From positions 6,021,501 through 6,085,500 of the forward strand of contig NZ_CP107921.1 of NCBI RefSeq assembly GCF_036014215.1: a stretch of DNA of 64,000 bases, written 5' to 3'. Position 1 is the first letter of the stretch, and each line of letters opens with the position of its first letter. Positions 43,271 to 52,768 of this stretch are shown piece by piece. The notes under the pieces were generated by a model. The model saw only the letters and a program-made list of their open reading frames with translations. It was not told where the DNA came from and searched no databases. The position numbers were made by a program, and so were the translations under genes. The stretch comes from Streptomyces sp. NBC_00440 (GTDB lineage: Bacteria > Actinomycetota > Actinomycetes > Streptomycetales > Streptomycetaceae).

Positions 43271-44074
43271 ATGTCTGACGTCAACAAGACGGACAATGCC
43301 TCGTCCCACACGCTTCTGGAAGGGCGGCTCGGGTACACACTCGAGTCCGCCCTTCTGGTGCGTGCGCTGACCCACCGTTCGTACGCGTACGAGAACGGCG
43401 GTCTGCCCACCAACGAGCGGCTGGAGTTCCTCGGGGACTCGGTGCTCGGCCTGGTGGTCACGGACACGCTCTATCGCACCCACCCCGATCTCCCGGAGGG
43501 CCAGCTGGCCAAGCTCCGGGCGGCAGTGGTGAACTCGCGTGCGCTCGCAGGGGTGAGCCGTGGGCTCGAACTCGGTCTCTTCATCCGGCTCGGCCGGGGC
43601 GAAGAAGGCACGGGCGGGCGGGACAAGGCATCCATCCTCGCCGACACCCTCGAAGCGGTGATCGGCGCCGTCTATCTGGATCAGGGCCTCGAAGCGGCGT
43701 CCGAGCTGGTGCACCGGCTCTTCGACCCCCTCATCGAGCTGTCCTCCAACCTCGGTGCGGGCCTGGACTGGAAGACCAGCCTCCAGGAACTCACCGCAAG
43801 CGAAGGCCTCGGGGTCCCGGAGTACCTGGTCAGTGAGACCGGTCCGGACCACGAGAAGACCTTCACCGCTGCCGCTCGCGTCGGTGGTGTCTCGTACGGC
43901 ACCGGCACCGGCCGCAGCAAGAAGGAAGCGGAACAGCAGGCGGCGGAGTCCGCGTGGCGTGCGATCAGCGCCGCGGCGGAAGAGCGCGCGGTGGCGGCCG
44001 AGACCGCCCCCGCCGCCCACGGAGAGGACGCCGACACCTCTTCGGCTCCGGCCGCCGGCACGGCCTCGGCCTGA
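43271..44074 (+). CDS. rnc: Ribonuclease III
   Basis: 267 residues, ATG preceded by GAGAGG. It cleaves double-stranded RNA in rRNA and mRNA processing. The signature [12 protein letters not shown] is at 48-59 with catalytic acidic residues; the second acidic cluster is [13 protein letters not shown] (about 122-134). The dsRNA-binding domain follows from about 165, with the [20 protein letters not shown] helix (about 215-234). The last 35 residues form an Ala/Glu-rich tail. In S. coelicolor this gene is absB, which acts globally on antibiotic synthesis. Confidence 0.97.
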   Translation: MSDVNKTDNASSHTLLEGRLGYTLESALLVRALTHRSYAYENGGLPTNERLEFLGDSVLGLVVTDTLYRTHPDLPEGQLAKLRAAVVNSRALAGVSRGLELGLFIRLGRGEEGTGGRDKASILADTLEAVIGAVYLDQGLEAASELVHRLFDPLIELSSNLGAGLDWKTSLQELTASEGLGVPEYLVSETGPDHEKTFTAAARVGGVSYGTGTGRSKKEAEQQAAESAWRAISAAAEERAVAAETAPAAHGEDADTSSAPAAGTASA

Positions 44075-44088
44075 CGCCGGTTCTTTCC

Positions 44089-44116
44089 CCGCCCGTCCCC
44101 TCCGGGGGGCGGGCGG
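44089..44116 (+). terminator. Terminator after rnc
   Basis: 12-bp stem with one G-T wobble (44089-44100 with 44105-44116), loop TCCG, followed by TTCTTTTC. The U-rich tail is good for this genome. Confidence 0.65.
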
Positions 44117-44204
44117 TTCTTTTCGTGGTTCTTTTCCATTGTTCTTTTTATGGTCCCTCTCAGCCTCTTCACCGTTCACCGGTGATCCACCCCTGAGGAG
44201 CAGC

Positions 44205-45119
44205 GTGCCCGAGTTGCCCGAGGTCGAAGTCGTACGGCGCGGACTGGAACGCTGGGTCTCCGGCCGTACCGTCGCCGATGTGCAGGTGCTGCACCCCCGA
44301 GCGGTACGCCGTCACACCGCGGGCGGCGATGACTTCGCCACGGCTCTGCGCGGACACCGGTTCGGCGTGGCCCGCCGCCGGGGGAAGTACCTCTGGCTGC
44401 CGCTGGAGGACGTGCCCGCCACGGACACCGCCGCTGCCGACTCCACCGGCGGGGAGCCCGGGGCCGCGTACTCGGTCCTCGGCCATCTCGGGATGAGCGG
44501 GCAGCTCCTGGTCCAGCCCGAAGCGGTGCCCGACGAGAAGCACCTGCGGATCCGGATCAGGTTCGACGACATCGAGGGCACCGAGCTGCGCTTCGTCGAC
44601 CAGCGGACCTTCGGCGGGCTCTCGCTGCACCCGAACACCCCCGACGGGCTGCCCGACGTCATCGCGCACATCGCCCGCGACCCGCTGGACGAGGAGTTCG
44701 ACGACGCCGCGTTCCACTCGGCGCTCCGGCTGCGCCGCACCACCATCAAGCGCGCCCTGCTCGACCAGTCGCTGATCAGCGGGGTCGGCAACATCTACGC
44801 GGACGAGGCGCTCTGGCGTGCGCGGCTGCACTACGAGCGCCCCACCGCCACGCTCACCCGCCCCCGGACCACGGAACTCCTCGGCCATGTGCGGGATGTG
44901 ATGAACCAGGCCCTCGCCGTGGGCGGCACCAGCTTCGACAGCCTCTACGTCAATGTGAACGGCGAATCCGGATACTTCGACCGGTCGCTGGACGCCTACG
45001 GGCGGGAGGACGAGCCGTGCCGCCGCTGCGGCACCCCCATGCGCCGCCGGCCCTGGATGAACCGGTCCAGCTACTTCTGCCCGCGCTGCCAGCGCCCGCC
45101 CGCCGGACCGCGCGGCTGA
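44205..45119 (+). CDS. mutM: Formamidopyrimidine-DNA glycosylase
   Basis: 304 residues, GTG start with TGAGGAG upstream. It excises oxidised purines. After removal of Met the catalytic Pro starts the PELPEVE sequence. The conserved Lys is in [10 protein letters not shown] (about 60-69), and the H2TH region is [20 protein letters not shown] (about 185-204). The C-terminal zinc finger [15 protein letters not shown] closes the protein. A short Thr/Ala insert ([15 protein letters not shown], about 73-87) lies between strands of the N-terminal domain. Confidence 0.95.
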   Translation: MPELPEVEVVRRGLERWVSGRTVADVQVLHPRAVRRHTAGGDDFATALRGHRFGVARRRGKYLWLPLEDVPATDTAAADSTGGEPGAAYSVLGHLGMSGQLLVQPEAVPDEKHLRIRIRFDDIEGTELRFVDQRTFGGLSLHPNTPDGLPDVIAHIARDPLDEEFDDAAFHSALRLRRTTIKRALLDQSLISGVGNIYADEALWRARLHYERPTATLTRPRTTELLGHVRDVMNQALAVGGTSFDSLYVNVNGESGYFDRSLDAYGREDEPCRRCGTPMRRRPWMNRSSYFCPRCQRPPAGPRG

Positions 45120-45188
45120 CCCGGTGCCCGGGCGAATGCCCGGCCGCGTTGCCCGGCCGGGGTCCGGCCGCTCACCGGCCGGACCGGC

Positions 45189-46076
45189 TCAGTAGCCGAA
45201 GTCCTGGGTCCACCAGGGCCCGCCCGGGCCGAAGTGGACGCCGACGCCGAGCGTCGTGAAGTCGCAGTTGAGTATGTTCGCGCGGTGGCCCGGGCTGTGC
45301 ATCCAGGAGTCCATCACGGCGGCGGCGTCGGCCTGGCCGCGTGCGATGTTCTCGCCGCCCAGGCCCTTCACGCCCGCCTTGTCCGCCCGGTCCCACGGGG
45401 TGGCCCCGTCGGGATCGGTGTGGTCGAAGAAGCCCCGGGACGCCATCTCGGCGCTGAAGGCCCCGGCCAGCGAGGCGAGCCCCGTATCGGCCCGCACCGG
45501 CCGGCAACCGGCCTGGGCCCGCTGCTGATTGACCAGGCTGAGAACCGCCGCGGCGGCGCTGCTCTCGGCACTGGTGGCCGCTTCGGTGTGGGCGGACTCG
45601 GTGCGCCGGGGCGTCGCACCGGGCGCCGCCGTGCGGGCCGGTGCCGTGCTGGGCGACGCGGGGGCGCTCTTCTTCCGCTGCGACGGTACGGCGGGAGCCT
45701 TCGGCTTGTGCGCGGACGGCGAGGCCGACGGGGCGTGTGCGCGGGCGGTTGCCGGACCGGCCGGTGCGGACGGGGTGTCCGATGCGGGTGTGGCCGACGA
45801 TCCGCCCTGGGTCTGGAGGTCGGGTACGCCGTCGGCGCGGACCTGGTCACTGCCGCCCGATCCGCCCACCGTGTAGGTGTCGCCGCCGGGCAGCAGCCCC
45901 GATGCCATCGCCACGGCGCCCACCGCGACGGCCGCCGACACGCCCAGCAGCCCGGTGCGCAGGGGTGTGGAGCCCCGGCCCTTGCCGTGGGCCCGGTTCC
46001 GCCGCCGGTTCCCGGAAGCCGCCGGATCATCAACGGTGGCGGAACCGGCTGCGGCGGAGCGGCTGTGGCGTCCCAT
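45189..46076 (-). CDS. CAP/SCP-domain membrane-anchored or secreted protein
   Basis: 295 residues from ATG 46076 (MGRHSRSAAAGS), chosen because GAGGAAGGG lies upstream; a start 20 codons earlier is possible. A membrane segment follows an Arg-rich cytoplasmic N-terminus (LLGVSAAVAVGAVAMASGLL, about 43-62). A long Ala/Pro/Ser/Thr-rich linker spans about 75-170. The CAP domain is at about 175-295: LVNQQRAQAGCRPV, FFDHTDPDGATPWDR, GGENIARG and the closing MHSPGHRANILNCDFTTLGVG. Bacterial CAP proteins are extracellular with mostly unknown function. Confidence 0.88.
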   Translation of the reverse strand: MGRHSRSAAAGSATVDDPAASGNRRRNRAHGKGRGSTPLRTGLLGVSAAVAVGAVAMASGLLPGGDTYTVGGSGGSDQVRADGVPDLQTQGGSSATPASDTPSAPAGPATARAHAPSASPSAHKPKAPAVPSQRKKSAPASPSTAPARTAAPGATPRRTESAHTEAATSAESSAAAAVLSLVNQQRAQAGCRPVRADTGLASLAGAFSAEMASRGFFDHTDPDGATPWDRADKAGVKGLGGENIARGQADAAAVMDSWMHSPGHRANILNCDFTTLGVGVHFGPGGPWWTQDFGY

Positions 46077-46209
46077 GCGCGGTGCCCTTCCTCGTGCTCG
46101 GCGTCGGCGTGACTCACCCGTACAGGTGAAGCTCAATGGCCAGGGACTGTAGCGGATGGGCCGTGGGGGCGAAGTGCTGCCGGGGTGATTGGCCGGTTAG
46201 CGTGCAGAC

Positions 46210-46491
46210 ATGAACGAAGATGTACGGCTCGCCGCCTGGGTGCGCGGCAAGGTCCAGGGCGTGGGGTTCCGCTGGTTCACCAGGGCGAACGCCCTGCGGA
46301 TCGGTGGGCTCACCGGATTCGCCCTCAATCTGGAGGACGGCAGGGTGCAGGTCGTCGCCGAAGGACCGCGGGAGAAGTGCGACCTCCTCCTGGAGTGGCT
46401 GAGGTCGTCCGACACACCCGGCCGCGTCGACGGTGTCAGTGAGATCTGGGACACTCCGCGGCACATCTACCAGACCTTCGAGATCCGCTGA
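46210..46491 (+). CDS. acyP: Acylphosphatase
   Basis: 93 residues. It hydrolyses carboxyl-phosphate bonds. Active-site Arg and phosphate loop are in [12 protein letters not shown] (about 14-25), the catalytic Asn in [13 protein letters not shown] (about 35-47). There is no clear Shine-Dalgarno; a -10-like TAGCGT ends 6 bp before the ATG, so the mRNA may be leaderless. It lies between the CAP gene (divergent) and the small coiled-coil gene and smc. Confidence 0.94.
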   Translation: MNEDVRLAAWVRGKVQGVGFRWFTRANALRIGGLTGFALNLEDGRVQVVAEGPREKCDLLLEWLRSSDTPGRVDGVSEIWDTPRHIYQTFEIR

Positions 46492-46882
46492 CGCGCCCGG
46501 TCCCGGCGGTGGCCGGGGGCCCCGCCGATCTGCCTCTGACATATGTGTGAGGCAGAAAATGCCTGGTGGTTGCCAAGAAGCGCTCTCCGTGCCAGGCTGC
46601 CGCAGTAGGAATGATCTCCACGCCCCCTGGGCCCCGCAGGAGAGCCGCACCGGACATCGTCCGGCGTGTGCCCCCGGGTCTGCCCATCGATACGGGGTGT
46701 GATCGTGTTGACCGTCAAACTTTTTGGTGAGACTCTGGAAGCCCCGCGCACCTCAGCTGCTCGGCAGCGAGAAACGCAGAGAAAACAGCAGAGAAGACAG
46801 AGGCTGCCGAGTTCCGCGGGTGCGATTCCCCCTACGACCCACCACTCTTCGGTCGGTCACTCAGTGTGGAGGACCATCCATC
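46492..46882. other. Structured non-coding region between acyP and the small coiled-coil gene
   Basis: 391 bp without a supportable gene. It holds a 26-bp near-perfect palindrome at 46530-46555 (CTGCCTC, two mismatched pairs, then ACATATGT at the centre, GAGGCAG). TTGACC at 46708 lies within the palindrome TTGACCGTCAA. A 9-bp stem CTCGGCAGC/GCTGCCGAG (46760-46768 with 46803-46811) encloses a 34-nt purine-rich loop, and an outer CGCACC/GGTGCG pairing (46747 and 46819) extends it. This looks like a promoter followed by a folded 5' leader or a small RNA. Confidence 0.55.
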
Positions 46883-47098
46883 ATGGCAAAGGCGCTTCTC
46901 GGTTACGTCGGCGGTTCCGACCCGCGACTTCTCTCCGAGATGCGACGGCTTCAGCAGCGCGTCCAGGACCTCGAATCCGAGCTCGTACGGATTCAGTCCG
47001 AGAACGACGCGCTGGCCGCCGCAGTCCAGCACCACGGAGATTCGTTGCTCGACGGTATCGACATGGACGTACCCCAGGCGGAGCCTGCGCTCACCTGA
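46883..47098 (+). CDS. Small conserved coiled-coil protein
   Basis: 71 residues, MAKALLGYVGGSDPRLLSEM at the start; GGAGG lies ten bases upstream. Residues 18-48 form a coiled coil (RRLQQRVQDLESELVRIQSENDAL spans it), ending in an acidic segment (DSLLDGIDMDVPQAEP). No membrane segment or known catalytic motif. The gene is conserved between acyP and smc in Streptomyces (SCO5576 position). A structural or adaptor role is plausible but not shown. Confidence 0.82.
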   Translation: MAKALLGYVGGSDPRLLSEMRRLQQRVQDLESELVRIQSENDALAAAVQHHGDSLLDGIDMDVPQAEPALT

Positions 47099-47169
47099 CC
47101 CACACCCCACAAGGGTACCGGCCGGGCTGATCCGTACAGCCGCTTGAGATCCAATGCGCAAGGATATGC

Positions 47170-47191
47170 AAGGGACGCTTCGGCGTCCCTT
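47170..47191 (+). terminator. Terminator before smc
   Basis: 9-bp stem AAGGGACGC/GCGTCCCTT closed by a TTCG tetraloop, followed by the T-rich CTTTCTTTCTGCC. It separates the small coiled-coil gene from smc. Confidence 0.85.
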
Positions 47192-47331
47192 CTTTCTTTC
47201 TGCCTTTTCTGTCTCTTTCCCCCCGGTCGCTCCCCGCCCCGTCACGCACTGCCGCGTGTGCTTCCTTTAACGTCTGATGTGCCCTGCACCTTCATGGGTG
47301 AAACCGGCAGTGAAAGGTAGAGTCCGGCGGC

Positions 47332-50300
47332 GTGCACCTCAAGGCCATGACCCTCCGCGGGTTCAAATCCTTCGCCTCGGCCACCACTCTCCGGTTCGAG
47401 CCCGGCATCACCTGTGTCGTGGGGCCCAACGGATCAGGCAAGTCCAACGTGGTCGACGCGCTCTCCTGGGTCATGGGGGAGCAGGGCGCCAAATCGCTGC
47501 GCGGCGGCAAGATGGAGGACGTCATCTTCGCCGGGACGACCGGCCGGCCGCCGCTGGGCCGCGCCGAGGTCTCGCTCACCATCGACAACTCCGACGGTGT
47601 GCTGCCCATCGAGTACGCCGAAGTCACCATTACCCGGATCATGTTCCGCAATGGCGGCAGCGAGTACCAGATCAACGGCGACACCTGCCGGCTGCTGGAC
47701 ATCCAGGAACTGCTGTCGGATTCCGGGATCGGCCGCGAGATGCACGTCATCGTCGGACAGGGACAGCTCGACTCCGTACTGCACGCGGATCCGATGGGGC
47801 GCCGGGCCTTCATCGAGGAGGCCGCAGGCGTACTGAAGCACCGCAAGCGCAAGGAGAAGGCGCTGCGGAAGCTGGACGCGATGCATGCCAACCTCGCGCG
47901 GGTGCAGGACCTCACCGATGAACTGCGCCGCCAGCTCAAGCCGTTGGGCCGGCAGGCCGCGGTCGCCCGGCGCGCCGCCGTCATCCAGGCCGACCTCAGG
48001 GACGCGCGGCTGCGGCTGCTCGCCGACGATCTGGTGACGATGCGCCGGGCGCTGCGGAGCGAGATCGCCGACGAGGCCGCGCTGAAGGAGCGCCGGGAGA
48101 CCGCGGAGACGGCGCTCAAGGCCGCGCTCGCACGCGAGGCCGGCTTGGAGGACGAGGTGCGGCAGCTGGCACCGAGGCTCCAGCGGGCCCAGCAGACCTG
48201 GTACGAGCTGTCGCAGCTGGCCGAGCGGGTGCGCGGTACGGTCTCGCTCGCCGACGCGCGGGTGAAGAGCGCGTCCGCCGCCCCCGATGAGGAGCGGCGG
48301 GGCCGTGATCCCGAGTCCCCCGAGATGATGGAGCGCGAGGCCGCCAGGATCCGGGAGCAGGAGGCCGAGCTGGAGGCCGCGCTGGAGTCCGCGGAGCGCG
48401 CGCTGGAGGACACCTCGGCGCACCGGGCCGAGCTGGAGCGGGAACTCGCCGCCGAGGAGCGCAGGCTCAGGGACGCCGCCCGTGCCATCGCCGACCGGCG
48501 CGAAGGGCTCGCGCGGCTGAACGGGCAGGTCAACGCGGCCCGCAGCAGAGCCGGTTCGGCGCAGGCCGAGATCGACCGGCTCGCCGAGGCGCGGGACGGG
48601 GCGCAGGAGCGCGCCGAAGCGGCCCAGCAGGAGTACGAGCAGCTCAAGGCCGAGGTCGACGGGCTCGAAGCCGGTGACCTGGACCTCGCCGACCGGCACA
48701 GCGCGGCGAAGTCGGCGCTGGCGGAGGCGGAGACCGCGCTCACCGCGTCCCGGGAGGCGGCCACGGCCGCCGAGCGGGAGCGGGCCGCGCTGGCGGCCCG
48801 GCACGAGGCGCTGGCGCTCGGGCTGCGCCGCAAGGACGGCACCGGGGCGCTGCTCGGAGCCGATGACCGCCCGGCCGGTCTGCTGGGCCCGGTCGCGGAG
48901 CTGCTGACGGTGGCCGCCGGGTACGAGGTCCCGGTGGCTGCCGCGCTGGGTGTGGCGGCCGACGCGCTCGCGGTGCGCGACACGGCCACCGCGGTGGACG
49001 CGATCCGCCGGTTGCGCAAGCAGGACGCCGGCCGCGCGACCCTGCTGCCCGGCACGGCCGCGGCACCGGTGCGGGAGTCCGGCGCCGGTGGGCTGCCGGG
49101 CCAGGTCCGTACGGCCGTTCCCGGGCAGCCGGGCGGCGGGGCTCCTGAGGTGCCGGAGGCCCGGCATGGCGACGACGGTGCGGGGGCTGCTTCGGAGGAC
49201 CGGCCCGCGGGTCGGCCCGGAGGGCATTCCGGCGGTCAGGCAGCAGGCCATTCAGTAGGCCGGCCCGCAGGCCACGAGGACAGCGGTGCCGGTTCTGTCC
49301 CGTCCGGCGGGACCGGACCGGGACCGGACCGTGCCGCCCTCGCTCTCGCGGCGCCCTTCGCCGTCGATCTGGTCGGCGGCCCCGCCGAACTGCTGCCCGG
49401 GGTGCGGAGACTGCTGCGCGACATCGTCGTCGTAGGCACCCTCGAAGACGCCGAGGAGCTGATCGCCGAGCGGCCCGGGCTGACCGCCGTGACCGCCGAA
49501 GGCGATGTCCTGGGAGCGCACTTCGCACACGGCGGGTCCGCCGGTGCGCCCAGCCTGCTGGAGGTGCAGGCGTCCGTGGACGAGGCCGCCGCCGGGCTGG
49601 CGGAGCTGGCCGTACGGTGCGACGAGCTGGCCGGCGCGCAGCGCGCCGCGGCAGCCCGGCGCGCGGAGTGCGCGGCGCTCGTCGACGAGCTGGCGGAACT
49701 ACGGCGCGCAGCCGACCGGGAGAAGTCCGGTGTCGCCCAGCAGCTCGGGCGCCTGGCCGGGCAGGCGCGGGGCGCGGCGGGCGAGGCCGAGCGGTCGGCG
49801 GCGGCCGCAGCCAAGGCCCAGGATGCGCTGGAGCGTGCGACCGGCGAGGCCGAGGAACTGGCCGAACGGCTGCTGGTGGCCGAGGAGTCACCGATGGAGG
49901 AGGAGCCGGACACCTCCGTACGGGACCGGCTGGCCGCCGACGGGGCCAATGCCCGGCAGACCGAGATGGAGGCCAGGCTCCAGGCCCGTACCCATGAGGA
50001 GAGGGTCAAGGGGCTCGCGGGGCGGGCCGAAGCACTCGACCGGGGAGCGCGCGCCGAGCGTGAGGCCCGGGCGCGCGCCGAGCAGCGCCGCGCCCGGCTG
50101 CGCCACGAGGCAGCGGTCGCGTCGGCCGTCGGCGACGGGGCGCGCCAGTTGCTCGCCCATGTCGAGGTGTCGCTGGTCCGCGCCGAGCAGGAGAGGGCCG
50201 CCGCCGAGGCCGCCAAGGCCGGGCGCGAGCAGGAGCTGGCCGCCGAGCGGAACCGGGGCCGCGACCTCAAGGCCGAACTCGACCGGCTCACCGACTCGGT

Positions 50301-51150
50301 GCACCGCGGTGAGGTGATCGGAGCCGAGAAGCGGCTGCGGATCGAGCAGCTGGAGACCAGGGCGCTTGAGGAGCTGGGCGTGGAGCCGGCCGGTCTGGTG
50401 GCCGACTACGGCCCGGACCAGCCGGTGCCGCCGTCCCCGGCCGCCGAGGGTGAGGAGCTGCCCGACGATCCCGACCATCCGCGGAACCAGCCGGTGCCGT
50501 TCGACCGGGCCGGACAGGAGAAGCGGCTCAGGTCGGCCGAACGGGCGTACCAGCAACTCGGAAAGGTGAATCCGCTCGCTCTGGAGGAGTTCTCCGCACT
50601 GGAGGAGCGGCACAAGTTCCTCTCCGAGCAGCTGGAGGACCTGAAGAAGACGCGGGCCGACCTGCTGCTGGTGGTCAAGGAGGTCGACGAACGCGTCGAG
50701 CAGGTCTTCACCGAGGCGTACCGCGACACCGCACGCGAGTTCGAAGGGGTCTTCGCGCGGCTCTTCCCCGGCGGCGACGGACGGCTGATCCTGACCGACC
50801 CCGGCAACATGCTCACCACCGGTGTGGACGTCGAGGCCCGGCCGCCGGGCAAGAAGGTCAAGCGCCTGTCGCTGCTCTCCGGCGGGGAGCGGTCGCTGAC
50901 CGCCGTGGCCCTGCTGGTGTCGATCTTCAAGGCCAGGCCCAGTCCGTTCTATGTGATGGACGAGGTGGAGGCCGCGCTCGACGACACCAACCTCCAGCGG
51001 CTGATCCGGATCATGGAGGAGCTCCAGGAGAGTTCCCAGCTCATCGTGATCACTCATCAGAAGCGGACGATGGAGGTGGCCGACGCGCTCTACGGCGTCT
51101 CCATGCAGGGCGACGGGGTCTCCAAGGTCATCAGCCAGCGTCTCCGCTGA
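47332..51150 (+). CDS. smc: Chromosome partition protein SMC
   Basis: 1272 residues, GTG start; about 85 residues longer than the S. coelicolor protein (about 1186 from memory). Condensin ATPase that folds and segregates chromosomes with ScpAB. Walker A is GPNGSGKSNVVDAL (about 31-44); the QGQLDSVL Q-loop is near 143. Coiled coils run about 165-500 and 720-1050. The ABC signature LSLLSGGERSLTAVAL is near 1182-1197 and Walker B VMDEVEAALDD near 1208. The hinge (about 500-740) contains an Ala/Gly/Pro/His-rich insertion around residues 574-670. Start supported by MTLRGFKSFA immediately after it. Confidence 0.96.
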   Translation: MHLKAMTLRGFKSFASATTLRFEPGITCVVGPNGSGKSNVVDALSWVMGEQGAKSLRGGKMEDVIFAGTTGRPPLGRAEVSLTIDNSDGVLPIEYAEVTITRIMFRNGGSEYQINGDTCRLLDIQELLSDSGIGREMHVIVGQGQLDSVLHADPMGRRAFIEEAAGVLKHRKRKEKALRKLDAMHANLARVQDLTDELRRQLKPLGRQAAVARRAAVIQADLRDARLRLLADDLVTMRRALRSEIADEAALKERRETAETALKAALAREAGLEDEVRQLAPRLQRAQQTWYELSQLAERVRGTVSLADARVKSASAAPDEERRGRDPESPEMMEREAARIREQEAELEAALESAERALEDTSAHRAELERELAAEERRLRDAARAIADRREGLARLNGQVNAARSRAGSAQAEIDRLAEARDGAQERAEAAQQEYEQLKAEVDGLEAGDLDLADRHSAAKSALAEAETALTASREAATAAERERAALAARHEALALGLRRKDGTGALLGADDRPAGLLGPVAELLTVAAGYEVPVAAALGVAADALAVRDTATAVDAIRRLRKQDAGRATLLPGTAAAPVRESGAGGLPGQVRTAVPGQPGGGAPEVPEARHGDDGAGAASEDRPAGRPGGHSGGQAAGHSVGRPAGHEDSGAGSVPSGGTGPGPDRAALALAAPFAVDLVGGPAELLPGVRRLLRDIVVVGTLEDAEELIAERPGLTAVTAEGDVLGAHFAHGGSAGAPSLLEVQASVDEAAAGLAELAVRCDELAGAQRAAAARRAECAALVDELAELRRAADREKSGVAQQLGRLAGQARGAAGEAERSAAAAAKAQDALERATGEAEELAERLLVAEESPMEEEPDTSVRDRLAADGANARQTEMEARLQARTHEERVKGLAGRAEALDRGARAEREARARAEQRRARLRHEAAVASAVGDGARQLLAHVEVSLVRAEQERAAAEAAKAGREQELAAERNRGRDLKAELDRLTDSVHRGEVIGAEKRLRIEQLETRALEELGVEPAGLVADYGPDQPVPPSPAAEGEELPDDPDHPRNQPVPFDRAGQEKRLRSAERAYQQLGKVNPLALEEFSALEERHKFLSEQLEDLKKTRADLLLVVKEVDERVEQVFTEAYRDTAREFEGVFARLFPGGDGRLILTDPGNMLTTGVDVEARPPGKKVKRLSLLSGGERSLTAVALLVSIFKARPSPFYVMDEVEAALDDTNLQRLIRIMEELQESSQLIVITHQKRTMEVADALYGVSMQGDGVSKVISQRLR

Positions 51151-51297
51151 ACGGGCCCCGCCGGGCAATCGGTCCCGGCCGGGCTGAGCGGCCCTCAGAT
51201 GCGCCGGTCCTCAAGTGGTGGGCGCCCGGAAGCTGTGCGGAACTGGAGGGGCTCGTACCCCCATGGCCGTCATCGCGGACGGGCCCGAGGAGCTCAT

Positions 51298-52716
51298 GTG
51301 ACAAGCACGGCGAACACACCGCAGGCCGGAGGCGCCCCGGCTGCCCCGGAGCACCTCGCTCACGTCATCTTCATCACGGCGGCGGCCGCGATGGGCGGGT
51401 TCCTGTTCGGCTACGACAGCTCGGTGATCAACGGAGCCGTCGAGGGCATCCGGGACAAGTACAACATCGGTTCGGGGACCCTCGCCCAGGTCATCGCCGT
51501 CGCCCTGATCGGCTGTGCGATCGGCGCGGCGACGGCCGGCCGCATCGCCGACCGCATCGGGCGTATCCGCTGTATGCAGATCGCGTCCGTGCTGTTCACC
51601 ATCAGCGCCGTCGGCTCAGCGCTGCCCTTCGCCCTGTGGGACCTGGCCCTCTGGCGCATCATCGGCGGTTTCGGCATCGGGATGGCATCGGTCATCGGTC
51701 CGGCCTACATCGCCGAGGTCTCCCCGCCCGCGTACCGCGGCCGGCTCGGGTCCTTCCAGCAGGCGGCGATCGTCATCGGCATCGCCGTATCGCAGCTCGT
51801 CAACTACGGCATCCTCCAGACTGCGAACGGCAACCAGCGGGGGAAGCTGCTCGGTGTCGAGGCATGGCAGCTCATGCTCGGTGTCATGGTGATCCCGGCC
51901 GTCATCTACGGACTGCTCTCCTTCGCCATCCCCGAGTCGCCCCGCTATCTGATCGAGGCGGGCAAGCCGGACCGGGCCAGGAAGGTGCTGTCCGAGGTCG
52001 AGGGCTCGCACGTCGATATCGACGCGCGGGTGGCCGAGATCAAGCTGGCCATGAAGCGCGAGCACAAGTCGAAGTTCAGCGACCTGCTGGGCGGGGGATT
52101 CTACTTCAAACGCATCGTCTGGATCGGTATCGGCCTCTCGGCCTTCCAGCAACTGGTCGGCATCAACGTCGCGTTCTACTACTCCGCGACCCTGTGGCAG
52201 TCCGTCGGTATCGACCCTTCGACCTCGTTCCTGTACTCGTTCACCACGTCCATCATCAACATCATCGGCACCGTGGTCGCCATGATCTTCGTGGACCGGA
52301 TCGGCCGCAGGCCCCTCGTGCTGATCGGTTCCGTGGGCATGGTCATCGGGCTCGCCCTGGAGGCCTGGGCCTTCTCGTACCATCTCGTCGGCGGCAAACT
52401 GCCGACCGCCCAGGGCTGGGTCGCGCTCATCGCCGCCCACTGGTTCGTGTTCTTCTTCGCGATGTCGTGGGGTGTCGTCGTCTGGGTCTTCCTCGGCGAG
52501 ATGTTCCCGAACAAGATCCGTGCCGCCGCGCTCGGGGTGGCCGCCTCGGCCCAGTGGATCGCCAACTGGGCGATCACGGCCAGCTTCCCGAGCCTCGCCG
52601 GCTGGAACCTCTCGGCCACGTACGTGATCTACACCGTCTTCGCTGTGCTCTCGATCCCCTTCGTGCTGCTGTTCGTGAAGGAGACCAAGGGCAAGACGCT
52701 GGAACAGATGGGCTGA
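51298..52716 (+). CDS. glcP: Glucose permease (MFS sugar:proton symporter)
   Basis: 472 residues, GTG start with GAGGAG five bases upstream; length equals S. coelicolor GlcP. Twelve membrane helices. Sugar-porter signatures: GGFLFGYDSSVINGA (about 36-50), GRIADRIGRIRCM between helices 2 and 3, PESPRYLIEAGK (about 216-227), the QQLVGINVAFYYS sugar-binding segment (about 286-298) and DRIGRRPLVLIGS. PETKGK at the C-terminus is replaced here by KETKGKTLEQ. GlcP is the main glucose uptake system of S. coelicolor and central to glucose kinase-dependent catabolite control. It follows smc in the same order as in that species. Confidence 0.93.
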   Translation: MTSTANTPQAGGAPAAPEHLAHVIFITAAAAMGGFLFGYDSSVINGAVEGIRDKYNIGSGTLAQVIAVALIGCAIGAATAGRIADRIGRIRCMQIASVLFTISAVGSALPFALWDLALWRIIGGFGIGMASVIGPAYIAEVSPPAYRGRLGSFQQAAIVIGIAVSQLVNYGILQTANGNQRGKLLGVEAWQLMLGVMVIPAVIYGLLSFAIPESPRYLIEAGKPDRARKVLSEVEGSHVDIDARVAEIKLAMKREHKSKFSDLLGGGFYFKRIVWIGIGLSAFQQLVGINVAFYYSATLWQSVGIDPSTSFLYSFTTSIINIIGTVVAMIFVDRIGRRPLVLIGSVGMVIGLALEAWAFSYHLVGGKLPTAQGWVALIAAHWFVFFFAMSWGVVVWVFLGEMFPNKIRAAALGVAASAQWIANWAITASFPSLAGWNLSATYVIYTVFAVLSIPFVLLFVKETKGKTLEQMG

Positions 52717-52768
52717 GGCCGGGTCTGCCCTGCTCCCGCCCTCGTGCCCCGCTCCCGCCCGCCCCGGT

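Noticed and set aside
46819..46850. A tRNA T-arm-like string (GGTGCGATTCCCC) followed by CACCA near 46844
   Set aside because: No matching acceptor 5' strand, anticodon arm or D-arm lies at tRNA distance, so it is not a tRNA or tmRNA end.
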